Shown: positions 1 to 11,405, counted from the first letter of the stretch. The stretch is DNA of 64,000 nucleotides from Allobosea sp. WAO (GCF_001509835.1 NZ_JXTJ01000009.1:62001-126000); one strand, 5' to 3'. The notes: generated from the letters alone by a model not told the origin. Program-made: numbers and translations.

Positions 1-515
1 CCGGCGGCACCTCGGCGACGCTCGGCCGCTATCTCCGCTACAAGCGCCACGCGACACGGCTCTGCGCCGCCGACGTTGAGCACTCCGCCTTTTTCGACGG
101 CTACCGGACCGCCGATGCCGATTGCCGTTGCGAGCGCGCCTCGCTGATCGAAGGTGTCGGGCGCCCGCGCGTCGAACCTTCCTTCGTGCCCGGGGTCATC
201 GACCGGATGGTCAGGGTTCCCGACGCGGCCTCGATCGCGGCGATGAATGTACTCTCGCGGCGGCTCGGGCGTCGGGTCGGCGGCTCGACCGGCACCAATT
301 TCTTCGCCCTGTGCTGGCTTGCGGCGGAGATGAAGGCGACAGGCCGGAAGGGCTCGCTGGTAACGCTGATCTGCGATTCCGGCGAGCGCTATCTCAAGAC
401 CTATTACGATCCGGCCTGGCTCGCGGAGAAAGGGCTGGACCCTGCGCCCTATGAAACCCTGGTCGAAGCCGTGCTGGCCGGCGGGAGCTTCGATCTTCCG
501 CTCGAAGAGGCCTGA
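1..515 (+). CDS. PLP-dependent cysteine synthase-family protein (3' end only)
   Basis: The first bases lie inside an open frame (reading from base 3) that ends with TGA at 513-515; the 5' end is outside the window. The visible 170 residues begin [14 protein letters not shown], the glycine-rich loop typical of the cysteine synthase/cystathionine beta-synthase fold, and later contain GGSTGTNFF, like the phosphate-binding loop of the PLP cofactor. The C-terminal [12 protein letters not shown] stretch resembles the long cysteine synthase-like proteins (Cds1-type cysteine desulfhydrases). The PLP lysine would be upstream and is not visible. It converges with the TRAP permease, 46 bp away. Substrate is not determinable. 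Confidence 0.8.
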   Translation, partial: GGTSATLGRYLRYKRHATRLCAADVEHSAFFDGYRTADADCRCERASLIEGVGRPRVEPSFVPGVIDRMVRVPDAASIAAMNVLSRRLGRRVGGSTGTNFFALCWLAAEMKATGRKGSLVTLICDSGERYLKTYYDPAWLAEKGLDPAPYETLVEAVLAGGSFDLPLEEA

Positions 516-561
516 GAGCGGCTCCGCGCGCGCTGGGGCCGACTCGCCGGTGAGGTTGGCC

Positions 562-1988
<1,427 letters not shown>

Positions 1989-1992
<4 letters not shown>

Positions 1993-2600
1993 TGCAGCGG
2001 CTTCTCGTAAGCGTATTCGTGTTGATGGAAGCCGCGCAGCGCCGCCGCACGTTTGATCATCTCGGAGAAGCCCTGGAGCAGGATCAGGGCGAAGCCGACC
2101 GGCAGGAGCAGGATGACGGGCCAGCGGATCAGGCCGCCGGCATTGCTGGAGCTCTCGTTCAGCGTCCAGGCCTGCACGAACCAGGGCCAGGTGAACCAGA
2201 TCATCACCAGGCACATTGGCGTCAGGAAGATCGCGCCGCCGAGCAGGTCGATCCAGTGGCGGGCGCGGTCCGAGATCGCGCCATAGATCAGGTCGACGCG
2301 GACATGCTCGTTGACCTTGAGCGTGTAGGCGGCGCCGAGCAGCACCATGCCGGCGAACATGTACCATTGCAGCTCGAGCCAGGCGTTCGAGCTGTACGAG
2401 ATGAGATAGCGCACCGTGGCATTGATCGCGCTGACCAGGCAGGCGAGCAGGACGAGCCAGCTCGCGATCACGCCGAGCCATTCGCCGAGCTTGTCGATGG
2501 CGCGGGAAAGCGGCAGCAGCTGCCGGCAGAACAGCCAGGCGATTGCGACGAGTGAAGCCATGCCGCCGATCGAGGCGAGCGCCAGCCAGATCTTGAACAT
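1989..2600 (-). CDS. TRAP transporter small permease subunit (DctQ family)
   Basis: 203 residues with four predicted membrane spans, as expected for the small TRAP membrane subunit that scaffolds DctM. The segment ELQWYMFAGMVLLGAAYTLKVNEHVRVD matches the DctQ signature (aromatic-rich helix followed by a conserved HVRVD-type loop). An in-frame ATG nine codons upstream exists, but the ATG at 2600 has GGGAG about 8 nt ahead and is preferred. Its stop overlaps the DctM start. It follows the response regulator gene by about 100 bp on the same strand, so co-transcription with the two-component genes is possible. Confidence 0.9.
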
Positions 2601-2698
2601 GAGCGCTCCCTGCCGCAGCCTCGCCATGGCCGTTCGCCATGTGGGCTTCGCCGGGAGCTAGCAGCTATGCGCTTAGCCGTTCCATGGTGCGCAAGGCG

Positions 2699-3445
2699 CT
2701 ACGATATAGCCATCGCATAGCCGGCCGCGTCGAATTGCTCCTGCGTGCGCAGCCGGTAGCCGACGGCCAGCTCGGTCACGACATAGATCGGGCGGGCAGG
2801 GTCGGGCTCGATCCGGTTGCGGAGCTTCTTCATCAGGATGCGGAGATACTGCACGTCCTCGTCGGGATCGTGCGGCCAGAGCTCGCGCATCAATTGGCGA
2901 TGGGTCAGGACCAGGCCGTGATGGGCGGCGAGCGCCCGCAGCAGCGCGAACTGCTTGGGTGAGAGGGTCAGCACGACGCCGTCGCGGCTGACGATCCGCT
3001 GGGCGAGATCGAGCGTCAGCCCGCCGACGCGGAGGACGGGCGCCGGCGCTGCTCGCGTCGCCATCCGGCGCAGCACGACGCCGGCACGGGCGAGGAGTTC
3101 CGCCATGCCGAACGGCTTGACGATGTAGTCGTCCGCCCCGGCTTCGAGCAACGCGACCTTCTCGGCCTCCGAACTGCGCACTGAAAGCACGATCACCGGC
3201 ACCTTCGACCAGGAGCGCAGCTCCGCGAGCACGCTCGCCCCGTCGGCGTCAGGCAGGCCGAGATCGAGCACCACGAGGTCCGGCGCCCGCATGACTGCGA
3301 GCTCGATGGCCTCGCGCGCCGTCTGTGCTTCCACGACCCTGAAGCCCCGCATCTCCAGCCCGGTGCGCAGGAAGCGGCGGATCTCGGGCTCGTCGTCGAC
3401 AACGAGCGCCATCAGGGGCGGGGTCGAGCGCGTGGCTTCACTCAT
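2699..3445 (-). CDS. KdpE-like OmpR-family response regulator
   Basis: 248 residues (or 249 from an adjacent upstream ATG). N-terminal receiver domain with the acidic pair VVDDEPE, phospho-acceptor Asp in VVLDLGLPDADG and conserved Lys in DDYIVKPFG; C-terminal OmpR/PhoB winged helix (LSPKQFALLRALAAHHG, ending with a YRL motif). The sequence is closest in style to KdpE. The gene overlaps the end of its partner kinase by a few bases. No kdpFABC genes are adjacent, and the next genes on the strand are TRAP transporter subunits, so control of that transporter is a reasonable guess but not shown. Confidence 0.88.
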   Translation of the reverse strand: MSEATRSTPPLMALVVDDEPEIRRFLRTGLEMRGFRVVEAQTAREAIELAVMRAPDLVVLDLGLPDADGASVLAELRSWSKVPVIVLSVRSSEAEKVALLEAGADDYIVKPFGMAELLARAGVVLRRMATRAAPAPVLRVGGLTLDLAQRIVSRDGVVLTLSPKQFALLRALAAHHGLVLTHRQLMRELWPHDPDEDVQYLRILMKKLRNRIEPDPARPIYVVTELAVGYRLRTQEQFDAAGYAMAIS

Positions 3446-4967
3446 CATCGTCTCCGGTCGGCTGATCGGCGGCGAGGGGCAGTGCGATCCGCATTGTCGT
3501 GCCCCGGTTCGGACCGTCGCTCAAGGCCTCGATCGTCCCGCCATTGGCTTCGACGAAAACCTTGGCGATCGCGAGGCCGAGTCCGCTGCCGCCCGCGATG
3601 TCGGCATGACGCTCGCCGCGATAGAAGCGCTCGAAGATCTGCTCTCTCTCGCCGGCATCCAGTCCGGGCCCCTGGTCGCGAACCGCGATGACGAGCTTCT
3701 CTGTCTCGACCGACGCCGAAATCGCGATGGCGGCAGCTGCGGGGCCGAATTTGGCGGCATTGTCGAGGAGGTTGATCAGGGCCTGCTCGATCAGGATCGG
3801 GTCGATGCGCAGGAAGGGCAGGTCATCCGCGAAATGCCGTTCGATCCTGCGGCCGCGCAGGTTCGCCGCAGCGCCTTCCATGGCGGCGTTGATGAGATCG
3901 GCGGCGTCGACCGTATCGAGCCGCGGCTGCAGCGCGCCCGAGCGGATGCGGGTGACATCGAGCAGGTTCTGGATGCGCAGATCGAGGCGCCGCGCCTCGC
4001 TGCCGATCGCGCCGGCGAGGCCGGTGAGCTCGGGGGTCGTGGCGATGCCGGGAGCTGCGGCCAGCACGCTCGCAGCCCCCATGATGCTCGCGACCGGCGT
4101 GCGCAGGTCATGCGAGACCGATTCCATCAGGATATCGCGCAACTCGTCCGTCCGTTGCCGCAGATTGCGCTCCTCGATCGCCTTGGACAGGCCGAGCCGC
4201 TCCAGCGAGCGCGAGCCCTCGGCCAGGATCGAGCTCGCCTGCGCGACGAGTTCGTCAGCGGGCTGCGTGCCGAGATCGTCCAGCACTGCCGCGAGCACGG
4301 CATCCGTCCTGCGCTGCCCGCCGAGCCGGCAGAGCAGCCAGTGGCCGCCCCTGGGGAGTTTGACGAGCGTGACCGGGCGGGAGGGCGTCGCCGCTTCCGC
4401 ATCGGCGAAGTCGGCGATGGCGGCCGCGAGCTCTGCTGGAATGCCGTGGCTCGGAGGCGCGCGGACGAGCTCGATCCCGCCATGCGGCGATATCCGGAAC
4501 ACCGTCACCGGCCGGGCCAGGACCTGCGTCATATGGTCGGCGACGATACTATAGATCTTGTCTGCATCTCCCGCTGCCGCCATCGCGCCTCCGAGCTGAT
4601 AGAGCTGCCGGATCTCGCGCTCACGGTTCCGGGCCTGGAGCATCTCCTGGCGGATGCGCCCGGCGAGTTGCCCGATCACCAGGGCGACGACCAGCGAGGT
4701 CGCGAGGTCGATGAGCTGCGGGAGGCGGAAGACTTTGACGTTGAACAGCGGCGGGTAGAACAGCGTCGTCAGTAGCGCGCCCAGGAGGGCAGCCATGATC
4801 GCAGGCCCGGTTCCGTAGCGGACGGCTGCGATGAGGACCGGCAGCATGTAGATCGCCGAGACGCTGTCCAGCGTCGCGAAGGAGACGACCGTGGCGGCGA
4901 GGGCGGTCGCAGCTGCAACGAGCAGCAGCACATTGGCGTAGACGAGAAGCGGCTGCTTCAGGCGCAT
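3438..4967 (-). CDS. KdpD-like membrane sensor histidine kinase lacking the KdpD N-terminal domain
   Basis: 509 residues. Three to four membrane helices lie within the first 105 residues (DUF4118-like, with the SAIYMLPVLIAAVRYGTGPA pattern of KdpD), followed by a GAF-like linker, a HisKA domain with SVSHDLRTP (His286) and an HATPase domain with NLLDNAAKFG, DQGPGL and GSGLGLAI motifs. The roughly 350-residue KdpD/USP-like cytosolic domain of true KdpD is missing, so this is a short KdpD relative and may not sense potassium. It overlaps the regulator gene downstream. The start ATG lacks a clear ribosome site. Confidence 0.88.
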   Translation of the reverse strand: MRLKQPLLVYANVLLLVAAATALAATVVSFATLDSVSAIYMLPVLIAAVRYGTGPAIMAALLGALLTTLFYPPLFNVKVFRLPQLIDLATSLVVALVIGQLAGRIRQEMLQARNREREIRQLYQLGGAMAAAGDADKIYSIVADHMTQVLARPVTVFRISPHGGIELVRAPPSHGIPAELAAAIADFADAEAATPSRPVTLVKLPRGGHWLLCRLGGQRRTDAVLAAVLDDLGTQPADELVAQASSILAEGSRSLERLGLSKAIEERNLRQRTDELRDILMESVSHDLRTPVASIMGAASVLAAAPGIATTPELTGLAGAIGSEARRLDLRIQNLLDVTRIRSGALQPRLDTVDAADLINAAMEGAAANLRGRRIERHFADDLPFLRIDPILIEQALINLLDNAAKFGPAAAAIAISASVETEKLVIAVRDQGPGLDAGEREQIFERFYRGERHADIAGGSGLGLAIAKVFVEANGGTIEALSDGPNRGTTMRIALPLAADQPTGDDDE

Positions 4968-5092
4968 TACGGACGGGGCTCCGGGGCGGGCTCGCCCAGC
5001 ATAGCGGAGGTGGGGAAATCCGCGCCTCTGTTCTGCACCGCCGATCCGAAGCGACGCCCTGCGGTCGCTTCAGCCTCCGCAGGGCGCCGGCC

Positions 5093-5884
5093 TCAGTGAC
5101 CGGCCGTATGCAGGATCTGGCCGAGGAATTTGCGCGTGCGCTCGTTCTCCGGCGCCCGGAAGAACTGCTCGGGCGGCGCGACCTCGACGATCTCGCCGGC
5201 ATCCATGAAAATCACCCGGTCGGCGACCTTGCGGGCAAAGCCCATCTCATGGGTGACGACCAGCATGGTCATGCCGCTCTCGGCGAGTTCGACCATGACG
5301 TCGAGCACCTCGCTGACCATTTCGGGATCGAGCGCCGAGGTCGGCTCGTCGAACAGCATGATCTTCGGGTTCATGCAGAGCGAGCGGGCGATCGCGACGC
5401 GCTGCTGCTGGCCGCCCGAGAGCTGGATCGGGAATTTCATCGCCTGCTCGGGGATATGCACGCGCTCGAGCATGATGCGCGCGGCAGCCTCGGCCTCCGC
5501 CCTCGGGATGCCGCGGACCTTCATCGGCGCCAGCGTGCAGTTCTCCAGCGCGGTCAGGTGCGGGAACAGGTTGAAGCTCTGGAACACCATGCCGATCTCG
5601 CGGCGGACATCCTCGATGCCGCGCAGGCCCGCATGCACCGTGGTGCCGTCGATGACGATCTCGCCGGACTGGTGCTCCTCGAGCTGGTTGAGGCAGCGGA
5701 TCAGCGTCGACTTGCCCGAGCCCGAAGGCCCGCAGATCACGATGCGCTCGCCGCGGGTGACCGAGAGGTCGATGTTCCTGAGCACATGGAAGTCGCCGTA
5801 GAACTTGTCGACCTTGCGCATCTGGATGATCGGGGCTTCGTCCGATCGTGCCACGGGCTTGGTCGCGGTCGCTTCGCTCGCCAT
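5093..5884 (-). CDS. Polar amino acid ABC transporter ATP-binding protein (GlnQ/AapP type)
   Basis: 263 residues; the ATPase of a type I importer. Walker [11 protein letters not shown]-loop [12 protein letters not shown], signature [13 protein letters not shown], Walker [15 protein letters not shown] and the H-loop VVTHEM are all intact. The [24 protein letters not shown] stretch is the hallmark of polar amino acid transporter ATPases. A GTG codon lies directly before the chosen ATG at 5884. Last of four same-strand genes: permease, permease, binding protein, ATPase. Located downstream of the LacI-linked catabolic genes, so its substrate may feed that pathway. Confidence 0.95.
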   Translation of the reverse strand: MASEATATKPVARSDEAPIIQMRKVDKFYGDFHVLRNIDLSVTRGERIVICGPSGSGKSTLIRCLNQLEEHQSGEIVIDGTTVHAGLRGIEDVRREIGMVFQSFNLFPHLTALENCTLAPMKVRGIPRAEAEAAARIMLERVHIPEQAMKFPIQLSGGQQQRVAIARSLCMNPKIMLFDEPTSALDPEMVSEVLDVMVELAESGMTMLVVTHEMGFARKVADRVIFMDAGEIVEVAPPEQFFRAPENERTRKFLGQILHTAGH

Positions 5885-5957
5885 CACTTTTTCTCGTCGC
5901 TTGCGTCTTGTGGCGCTGCGCCCGGCGCTCAGCCGGGCGCAGCGTCGTCGTTCTGGA

Positions 5958-6779
5958 TCAGAACTGCGGCATCGGCGGCAGCTTGGTCAGCTCGACGCCG
6001 AACCAGCGCTTGTTGATGGCCGAGAGCTCACCGTTCTTCTCGATCTCGGCGATGAACTTGTTGGCGAACTCGGCCAGCGCCGTGTCGGCCTTGCGGAAGG
6101 CCATGCCGTTGGCCTGCTCGCGCATCGTCAGCTTCGGCTCGATGTTGAGCTGCGGATAGTCCTTGTTGAGCTGGGCGAGGATGGTGTTGCTCGCGCCCAT
6201 CGCCTGGACCTGGCCGGAGATCAGCGCCTGCAGGGCGGTGGCGTCGTCGTCGAAGCGCTTGATCTGCGTGCCCTGCGGCGCGGCGGCGGTGATCGCGGTG
6301 TCCTGCGTCGAGGCGCGGGCGACGCTGATCGTCACCGGCTTCAGATCGTCGGTCGTCTTGATGTTCAGGCTCTTGGGCGCGAGCACATAGATCGTCAGCG
6401 AGCTGTAGGGGTTCGAGAACAGCACCTGCTTCGAGCGCTCGGCGGTGATGCCGAAGGTCGCGATCAGCACGTCGACCTTGTTGGTCAGGAGATAGGGGAT
6501 GCGGTTCGGGCCGGTGACCGGCACGAGCTCGAGCTTGACCCCGAGCGACTTCGCCATCAGCGCGGCGACGTCGGCGTCGTAGCCGGCCGGCTGCTGCTGC
6601 GCGTCGGTGCCGCCGAAGGGCGGATAGTCGGTCAGGAGGCCGACCATGAGCTTGCCGCGGGCCTTGATCTCTTCGGGCGTGGCGGCCTTGGCCGGGGCGG
6701 CGCCGAGGGTGGCGGCGGCGACGCCGGCGAGAACCAGCGCGCCGAAGCTGCGGCGGACGAGTGACTTGAACATGGACAT
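5958..6779 (-). CDS. Periplasmic amino acid-type substrate-binding protein
   Basis: 273 residues with a typical Sec signal peptide ([27 protein letters not shown], cleavage about residue 33). The mature part has the family 3 solute-binding fold: [38 protein letters not shown] and [34 protein letters not shown]. The family usually has Arg in the TxxR segment that grips the substrate carboxylate; here ITAERSKQV preserves it. The start ATG at 6779 has GAGGAG 9 nt upstream. The ligand is likely an amino acid or similar small carboxylate, but specificity cannot be read. Confidence 0.93.
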   Translation of the reverse strand: MSMFKSLVRRSFGALVLAGVAAATLGAAPAKAATPEEIKARGKLMVGLLTDYPPFGGTDAQQQPAGYDADVAALMAKSLGVKLELVPVTGPNRIPYLLTNKVDVLIATFGITAERSKQVLFSNPYSSLTIYVLAPKSLNIKTTDDLKPVTISVARASTQDTAITAAAPQGTQIKRFDDDATALQALISGQVQAMGASNTILAQLNKDYPQLNIEPKLTMREQANGMAFRKADTALAEFANKFIAEIEKNGELSAINKRWFGVELTKLPPMPQF

Positions 6780-6829
6780 CAGGCGTTTCTCCTCAGTTTG
6801 CCTTTTGGGTTGGAATTCGGGCCGTCGCG

Positions 6830-7480
6830 CTAGCGCGCGGCGACCAGGAGCTTGCGCTCCATTCGCTTGCTGTAGGCCGAGAGCGGCCAGCAGATCAGGA
6901 AGTAGACCAGCGCGACCAGCGCGAAGATCGTGAACGGCCGGAAGGTGGCGTTGTTGATCACCTGGGCGGCGCGGGTCAGCTCGACGAAGCCGATGATCGA
7001 GGCGAGCGAAGTGCCCTTGATCAGCTGCACGAGGAAGCCGATCGTCGGCGGAATCGCGATGCGGATCGCCTGCGGCACAATGATCAGCGCCATTTTCGGC
7101 GTGTAGCGCAGGCCGAGCGAGGTCGCCGCCTCCCATTGGCCGCGCGGCACGACCTCGATGGCGCCGCGCCAGATCTCGCCGAGGAAGGCGCTGGCATGCA
7201 GCGACAGGCCGAGCGCCGCCGCGGTCCAGGGATCGACGGACCAGCCGAACAGTCCCGGCACGAAGAAGGCGAGGAAGAGCTGCATCAAGAGCGGCGTGCC
7301 CTGGAACAGCTTGATGTAACCGTTCGCGGCGAGCCGGAGCCATTTGAACTCGCTGGTGCGGGCGAGCGCCACCAGCGCGCCACCGAGCGCGCCGCCGAGG
7401 AAGGCGACGAGCGAAAGCAGCAGGGTCCAGCGCACGGCGGCGAGGATGAAGATGATTTCGTTGGGTCCAAGTTCACGCAT
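6830..7480 (-). CDS. Polar amino acid ABC transporter permease
   Basis: 216 residues, five membrane helices, HisM/GlnP family. The cytoplasmic EAA loop is clear (GAIEVVPRGQWEAATSLGLRYTPKMALIIVPQAIRIAIPP), which docks onto the ATPase. It follows the other permease by 11 bp and precedes the binding-protein gene. With the neighbouring permease it should form the heterodimeric membrane channel of the importer. Confidence 0.94.
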   Translation of the reverse strand: MRELGPNEIIFILAAVRWTLLLSLVAFLGGALGGALVALARTSEFKWLRLAANGYIKLFQGTPLLMQLFLAFFVPGLFGWSVDPWTAAALGLSLHASAFLGEIWRGAIEVVPRGQWEAATSLGLRYTPKMALIIVPQAIRIAIPPTIGFLVQLIKGTSLASIIGFVELTRAAQVINNATFRPFTIFALVALVYFLICWPLSAYSKRMERKLLVAAR

Positions 7481-7491
7481 TGTCTCAGACC

Positions 7492-8160
7492 TTACCGGGT
7501 TGGCTTGCGCAGGAAGGTGCGCTCGATCGCCGCGAAAGCGGTCCAGAAGAAGATCGACAGGCCGAGATACATGCAGGTGACGATGAAATAGACCTCGAAA
7601 CTGCGGAAGGTGCGCGACTGGATGTCGCCGGCGATGGCCGTCAGCTCGGTCGCCGCGATCACCGAGCAGACGCTCGAATTCAGCATCAGCAGGATGAACT
7701 GGCTGGTCAGCGAGGGATAAATCGCTTGGATCGCCGGCTTCAGGATGATGTAGCGGAAGATCTGCAGCGGCCGCATGCCGAGCGATTTTCCGGCCTCGAC
7801 CTGGCCCTTCTGGATGCTCTCGATGCCGGCGCGGATGATCTCGATGCCATAGGCGCCGACATTGACCACCAGCGCGATCAGCGCCGCAGTGTTGGACGAG
7901 AACTTCAGTCCGAGCGAGGGCAGGCCGAAATAGATCATGAAGATCTGGATCAGGAATGGCGTGTTGCGGATCAGCTCGATATAGCCGTCGATGATCCAGA
8001 CCAGCCATTTCGGGCCGGAGGTCTTGCCGAGCGCGCCGGCGACGGCGACGATCATGCCGATCGCCATCGCAGCCGCCGAGAGCACGAGCGAATTGATCAG
8101 CCCGTGAAGCAGTTCCGGCCAGGCTTCGAAGACCGAGGCGAAATCGAACTCATAGCTCAT
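7492..8160 (-). CDS. Polar amino acid ABC transporter permease (first gene of transporter operon)
   Basis: 222 residues, HisM/GlnP family, with the EAA loop AGIESIQKGQVEAGKSLGMRPLQIFRYIILKPAIQ. It is the first gene of the four-gene importer on the minus strand, 116 bp after the stop of the SDR gene, so the transporter could be either an extension of the LacI-linked operon or have its own promoter in that gap. Confidence 0.94.
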   Translation of the reverse strand: MSYEFDFASVFEAWPELLHGLINSLVLSAAAMAIGMIVAVAGALGKTSGPKWLVWIIDGYIELIRNTPFLIQIFMIYFGLPSLGLKFSSNTAALIALVVNVGAYGIEIIRAGIESIQKGQVEAGKSLGMRPLQIFRYIILKPAIQAIYPSLTSQFILLMLNSSVCSVIAATELTAIAGDIQSRTFRSFEVYFIVTCMYLGLSIFFWTAFAAIERTFLRKPTR

Positions 8161-8276
8161 TCAGTGTGCCCCCTCCGGGGATGAGCAAGTCTTTGCTGTC
8201 ATCGCGCGCCCTGCTCCTTGTCCATTGGCGGCGGCCGCCACTTTATCTGAATCGAATCTGAAGGCGGCGAACCTAA

Positions 8277-9041
8277 CTACAGGCGCGGAATCATCAACCC
8301 GCCATCGGCATTGATCACAGTTCCCGTCGCATAGGCGAAATCGCCACTGGCCAGGCCGACCACGCAGCGCGCGACGTCTTCTCCCTCACCCCAGCGCCCC
8401 GCCGGGATCAGCCCGTCGGCGATGCGGGCATCGTATTTCGCTGCGACCTTCGCCGTCATGTCGGTGCGGATCACGCCCGGACGGACCTCGAAGACCGGGA
8501 TGCCCTCGGGCGCGAGCCTGACGGCCAGCGCCTTCGCCCACATCGAGAGGCCGATCTTCGAGACGCAATACTGGGCCCGGTCGATCGAGACCAGCTCCGT
8601 GCTGGCCGAGGTGATGAACACGATTGCTTGATGCCGGTCCTTGCCCTGGCCGATCATCGCCTTGGCGACTTCCTGGCTCAGGAAGGCGGCGCCGCGCAGA
8701 TTGACCCCCATGACGAGATCATAGGATTCCGGCGTGATCTCCAGCATGTCGCCGCGCACTGGCGCGCCGATGCCGGCGTTCGAGACGAAGAGGTCGAGCC
8801 GGCCGAATTCGCGCATGACGCTCGCGACGAGATCGGCATGGCTCTCGATCGCGGTGACATCGTGCCGCACGAACAAGGTCCGGGCGCCGGCCTCGGCGAA
8901 GGCCGCCTTGGCCGCGTCGGCAGCCTCGTCCTCGGCGATGTCGGTGAAGGCGATGTCATGGCCGGCCTGGGCGAGGGCGAGGCCGATGGCGCGGCCGATG
9001 CCGCGTCGTCCGCCGGTGATCAGGGCGACGGGACGTGTCAT
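8277..9041 (-). CDS. SDR-family oxidoreductase (3-ketoacyl-ACP reductase-like)
   Basis: 254 residues, classical short-chain dehydrogenase. Cofactor loop TGGRRGIG, NAG motif in FVSNAGIG, catalytic Ser in FITSASTE and YCVSK (Tyr/Lys). The Asp after beta-strand 2 (FTDIAEDE) suggests NAD(H) preference. One base separates its start from the stop of the enoyl-CoA hydratase, so it is in the same operon as the CoA-transferase. In that context it probably oxidises a hydroxyl produced by the hydratase, although a sugar or polyol substrate cannot be excluded. Confidence 0.88.
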   Translation of the reverse strand: MTRPVALITGGRRGIGRAIGLALAQAGHDIAFTDIAEDEAADAAKAAFAEAGARTLFVRHDVTAIESHADLVASVMREFGRLDLFVSNAGIGAPVRGDMLEITPESYDLVMGVNLRGAAFLSQEVAKAMIGQGKDRHQAIVFITSASTELVSIDRAQYCVSKIGLSMWAKALAVRLAPEGIPVFEVRPGVIRTDMTAKVAAKYDARIADGLIPAGRWGEGEDVARCVVGLASGDFAYATGTVINADGGLMIPRL

Positions 9042-9042
9042 C

Positions 9043-9816
9043 TCAGGACCCCCGGTAGTTCGGCGGACGCTTGTCCTTGAAGGCGTCGACGCCTTCCTTG
9101 ACATCGTCCGTATAGGAGACGAGCGAGGTCGCCAGCGTCTCCATGATCGCGGCGCGGTCCTCATCCTCGGCGGCGTTGATCAACTGCTTGACCACCATGT
9201 TCGCCACCGGGCCGCGAGTCAGCACGCGCTCGGCCACGACCTTGGCAGCTGCCAGGGCGCCACCCTTCTCGACGACCTCGTCGACGATTCCGAGCGACAG
9301 CGCCGTCTCGGCGGTGATGATCTCGCCGGTGAGCGCGAGGCGGCGGGCGACGCGCCCGCCGAGGCGCTTGACCAGGCGCTGCGTGCCCGACCAGCCGGGG
9401 ATCATGCCGAGCCCGCTTTCGGGCAGGCCGATCTTGGCCTGGACCTCGCAGATCCGGATGTCGGCGGTGACGGCGAGCTCGAGCCCGCCGCCGAGCGCAT
9501 GGCCGTTCATCGCCGCGATCACCGGCGGCTTCATCCGCGCCAGCTTGTCGAAGACGCGATGACCGGAGCGAACCCAGCCCTGGCCCATCTCCAGCGGCGA
9601 GAGCCCGCCCCAGGCGACGATGTCGCCGCCGGCGCAGAAGGCCTTACCCTCGCCGGTCAGGATCACGGCGCGCACCGAACGGTCGGCATCGATCGTCTCG
9701 GCATGGCGGCCGAGCAGCGCGACCATGACGTCGTCGAGTGCGTTGAGCTTCTCGGGACGGGCGAGGGTGATGATCGCGAGCCCGCCCGCGATTTCGAGGG
9801 TGACGGGATCGCTCAT
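9043..9816 (-). CDS. Enoyl-CoA hydratase/isomerase family protein
   Basis: 257 residues, crotonase fold. Oxyanion-hole residues are in FCAGGDIVAW and NGHALGGGLELAV, and the Glu of GLPESGLGMIPGWSGTQRL corresponds to one of the two catalytic glutamates of enoyl-CoA hydratase; the first catalytic Glu (in GGGxE) is also present. Start ATG overlaps the CoA-transferase stop as ATGA, indicating translational coupling. Expected role is hydration of a 2-enoyl-CoA made by the acyl-CoA dehydrogenase encoded on the other side of the regulator. Confidence 0.9.
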   Translation of the reverse strand: MSDPVTLEIAGGLAIITLARPEKLNALDDVMVALLGRHAETIDADRSVRAVILTGEGKAFCAGGDIVAWGGLSPLEMGQGWVRSGHRVFDKLARMKPPVIAAMNGHALGGGLELAVTADIRICEVQAKIGLPESGLGMIPGWSGTQRLVKRLGGRVARRLALTGEIITAETALSLGIVDEVVEKGGALAAAKVVAERVLTRGPVANMVVKQLINAAEDEDRAAIMETLATSLVSYTDDVKEGVDAFKDKRPPNYRGS

Positions 9817-11405
9817 GCGGCCCTCCGGGGGATGGCGAGGCCGAGCAGGGCCTCCTGGAACAGCGCCGCATCCATCAGCTTCGGCGGCTGCGGCACCAGC
9901 AGCGGGAACTCCGCCTGGGCGAGGATGTCGCGCTCGAGGTCGACGCCGGGCGCGATCTCGCTGACGACGATGCCGTCTGCCGTCAGCTTCATCACGCAGC
10001 GCTCGGTGATGTAGGTGATGTCCTGGCCCTGGGCGATGGCGCGCGGGCCGGAGAAGGAGATGTGCTCGACCGCCTCGACCAGCTTCCTGACCTTGCCTTC
10101 CTTCTCGATGACCAGCTTGCCATCGGCGATGGCGAGCTTGGCGCCGGCGCTGAAATAGCCGGAGAAGACGATGCGCCGGGCGCGGGCCGTGATGTCGATG
10201 AAGCCGCCGGCACCGGCGGTGACATGCGGGCGTACGCCGAGCTTGGAGACGTTGACCGAGCCCTGCCTGTCGATCTGCAGGAAGGAGAGCAGCGACATGT
10301 CGAAGCCGGCGCCCTGGAAATAGGTGAACTGGTAGGGCGAGGGCACGATCGCCTCGGCATTGGAAGCGCAGCCGAACTGGAATTCGAGCAGCGGCACGCC
10401 GCCGACCGCTCCCTGCTCGATCACCCAGGTGACGGCGCCGTGCTGGCCTTCCTCGATCAGGATGCGCGGCACATTGGCGGAGATGCCGAAGCCGATATTG
10501 ACGGCGTCGCCATGGCGCAGCTCCTGTGCGACGCGCCGCGCGATCACCTTGGCGACGTCGAAGGCCGGCGTCTCGAAGCTCGACAGCGGCCGGGCGATCT
10601 CGCCGGAGATCGCGGGGTCGTAGACCGTCTGCGTCGTCTGCATCTGCTCGGGCGCGACGACGATGGCGTCGACCAGGATGCCGGGCACGAAGACCTGCTG
10701 CGGCTTCAGCGAGCCGGCGGCGACGACGCGTTTCACCTGCGCGATGACGATGCCGCCATTGTTGCGGACGGAGAGCGCCTGGTCGAGCGGGCCGAGATAG
10801 CCGCCCTCATGCTCGTAGGAGAGGTTGCCGCGCTCATCGGCCGTGGTGGCGCGGATGATCGCGATCTTCGGCACGATGCTGCGGAAATAGAGCCAGTCCT
10901 CTCCGTCGAACTCGACGCGGCTGACGATCGGCTCGGCGGCGGCGCGCTCGTTCATCGCGCAGCCCTGGTTGCGGGGGTCGACGAAGGTCTCCATGCCGAT
11001 CTTGGTCAGCACCCCCGGGCGCTTCGCAGCCGCCTCGCGATGCATGTCGAACAGGATGCCGCTCGGCACGTTGTAGGCCGGGATCTCGTTGCCGGTGACC
11101 ATCTTCCAGATCGCGGGCGGCTCGGCGCTCGACGGGCCGGACGGGTAGGAGCCGCCGAGGATGCGGGCGAGGAGGCCCGGCCTGGCGAGATGGTCGATGC
11201 CCTTGATGCCCGACATGTCGCCAGCGGCGATCGGGTGCAGCGTCGTCAGCTGCTTCGGATGGCCGCTCGCCTCGAAGCGCCGGCCGATCGCGGCGAGAAC
11301 CGCATCCGGGCAGCCAAGCCCGGAAGACGAGGAGACGGTGACGATCGCCTCGTCCGGGATCAGGGCTGCGGCTTCGTCTGCGGTGAGGATGCGGGGGAAC
11401 GCCAT
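9813..11405 (-). CDS. Acyl-CoA:carboxylate CoA-transferase (YdiF/3-oxoacid CoA-transferase-like, fused alpha and beta)
   Basis: 530 residues, family I CoA-transferase with both domains in one chain, as in YdiF-type enzymes. The N-terminal half has MAFPRILTADEAAALIPDEAIVTVSSSSG and the C-terminal half has the GFGISANVPRIL and EQGAVGGVPL stretches; the latter contains the glutamate expected to form the covalent CoA thioester. The open frame continues upstream of MAFPR but overlaps the LacI gene in another frame; ATG 11405 begins the conserved sequence. It should activate a carboxylate substrate by moving CoA from acetyl- or succinyl-CoA, the first step of the module. Confidence 0.9.
   Translation of the reverse strand: MAFPRILTADEAAALIPDEAIVTVSSSSGLGCPDAVLAAIGRRFEASGHPKQLTTLHPIAAGDMSGIKGIDHLARPGLLARILGGSYPSGPSSAEPPAIWKMVTGNEIPAYNVPSGILFDMHREAAAKRPGVLTKIGMETFVDPRNQGCAMNERAAAEPIVSRVEFDGEDWLYFRSIVPKIAIIRATTADERGNLSYEHEGGYLGPLDQALSVRNNGGIVIAQVKRVVAAGSLKPQQVFVPGILVDAIVVAPEQMQTTQTVYDPAISGEIARPLSSFETPAFDVAKVIARRVAQELRHGDAVNIGFGISANVPRILIEEGQHGAVTWVIEQGAVGGVPLLEFQFGCASNAEAIVPSPYQFTYFQGAGFDMSLLSFLQIDRQGSVNVSKLGVRPHVTAGAGGFIDITARARRIVFSGYFSAGAKLAIADGKLVIEKEGKVRKLVEAVEHISFSGPRAIAQGQDITYITERCVMKLTADGIVVSEIAPGVDLERDILAQAEFPLLVPQPPKLMDAALFQEALLGLAIPRRAA

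Noticed and set aside
2699-4967. Calling the two-component pair KdpDE proper
   Set aside because: The kinase lacks the KdpD N-terminal domain and no kdpFABC genes are present.
8227-8239. GC-rich palindrome GGCGGCCGCC between the SDR and permease genes as an operator
   Set aside because: Such short GC palindromes arise easily at this base composition; no second copy or context support.
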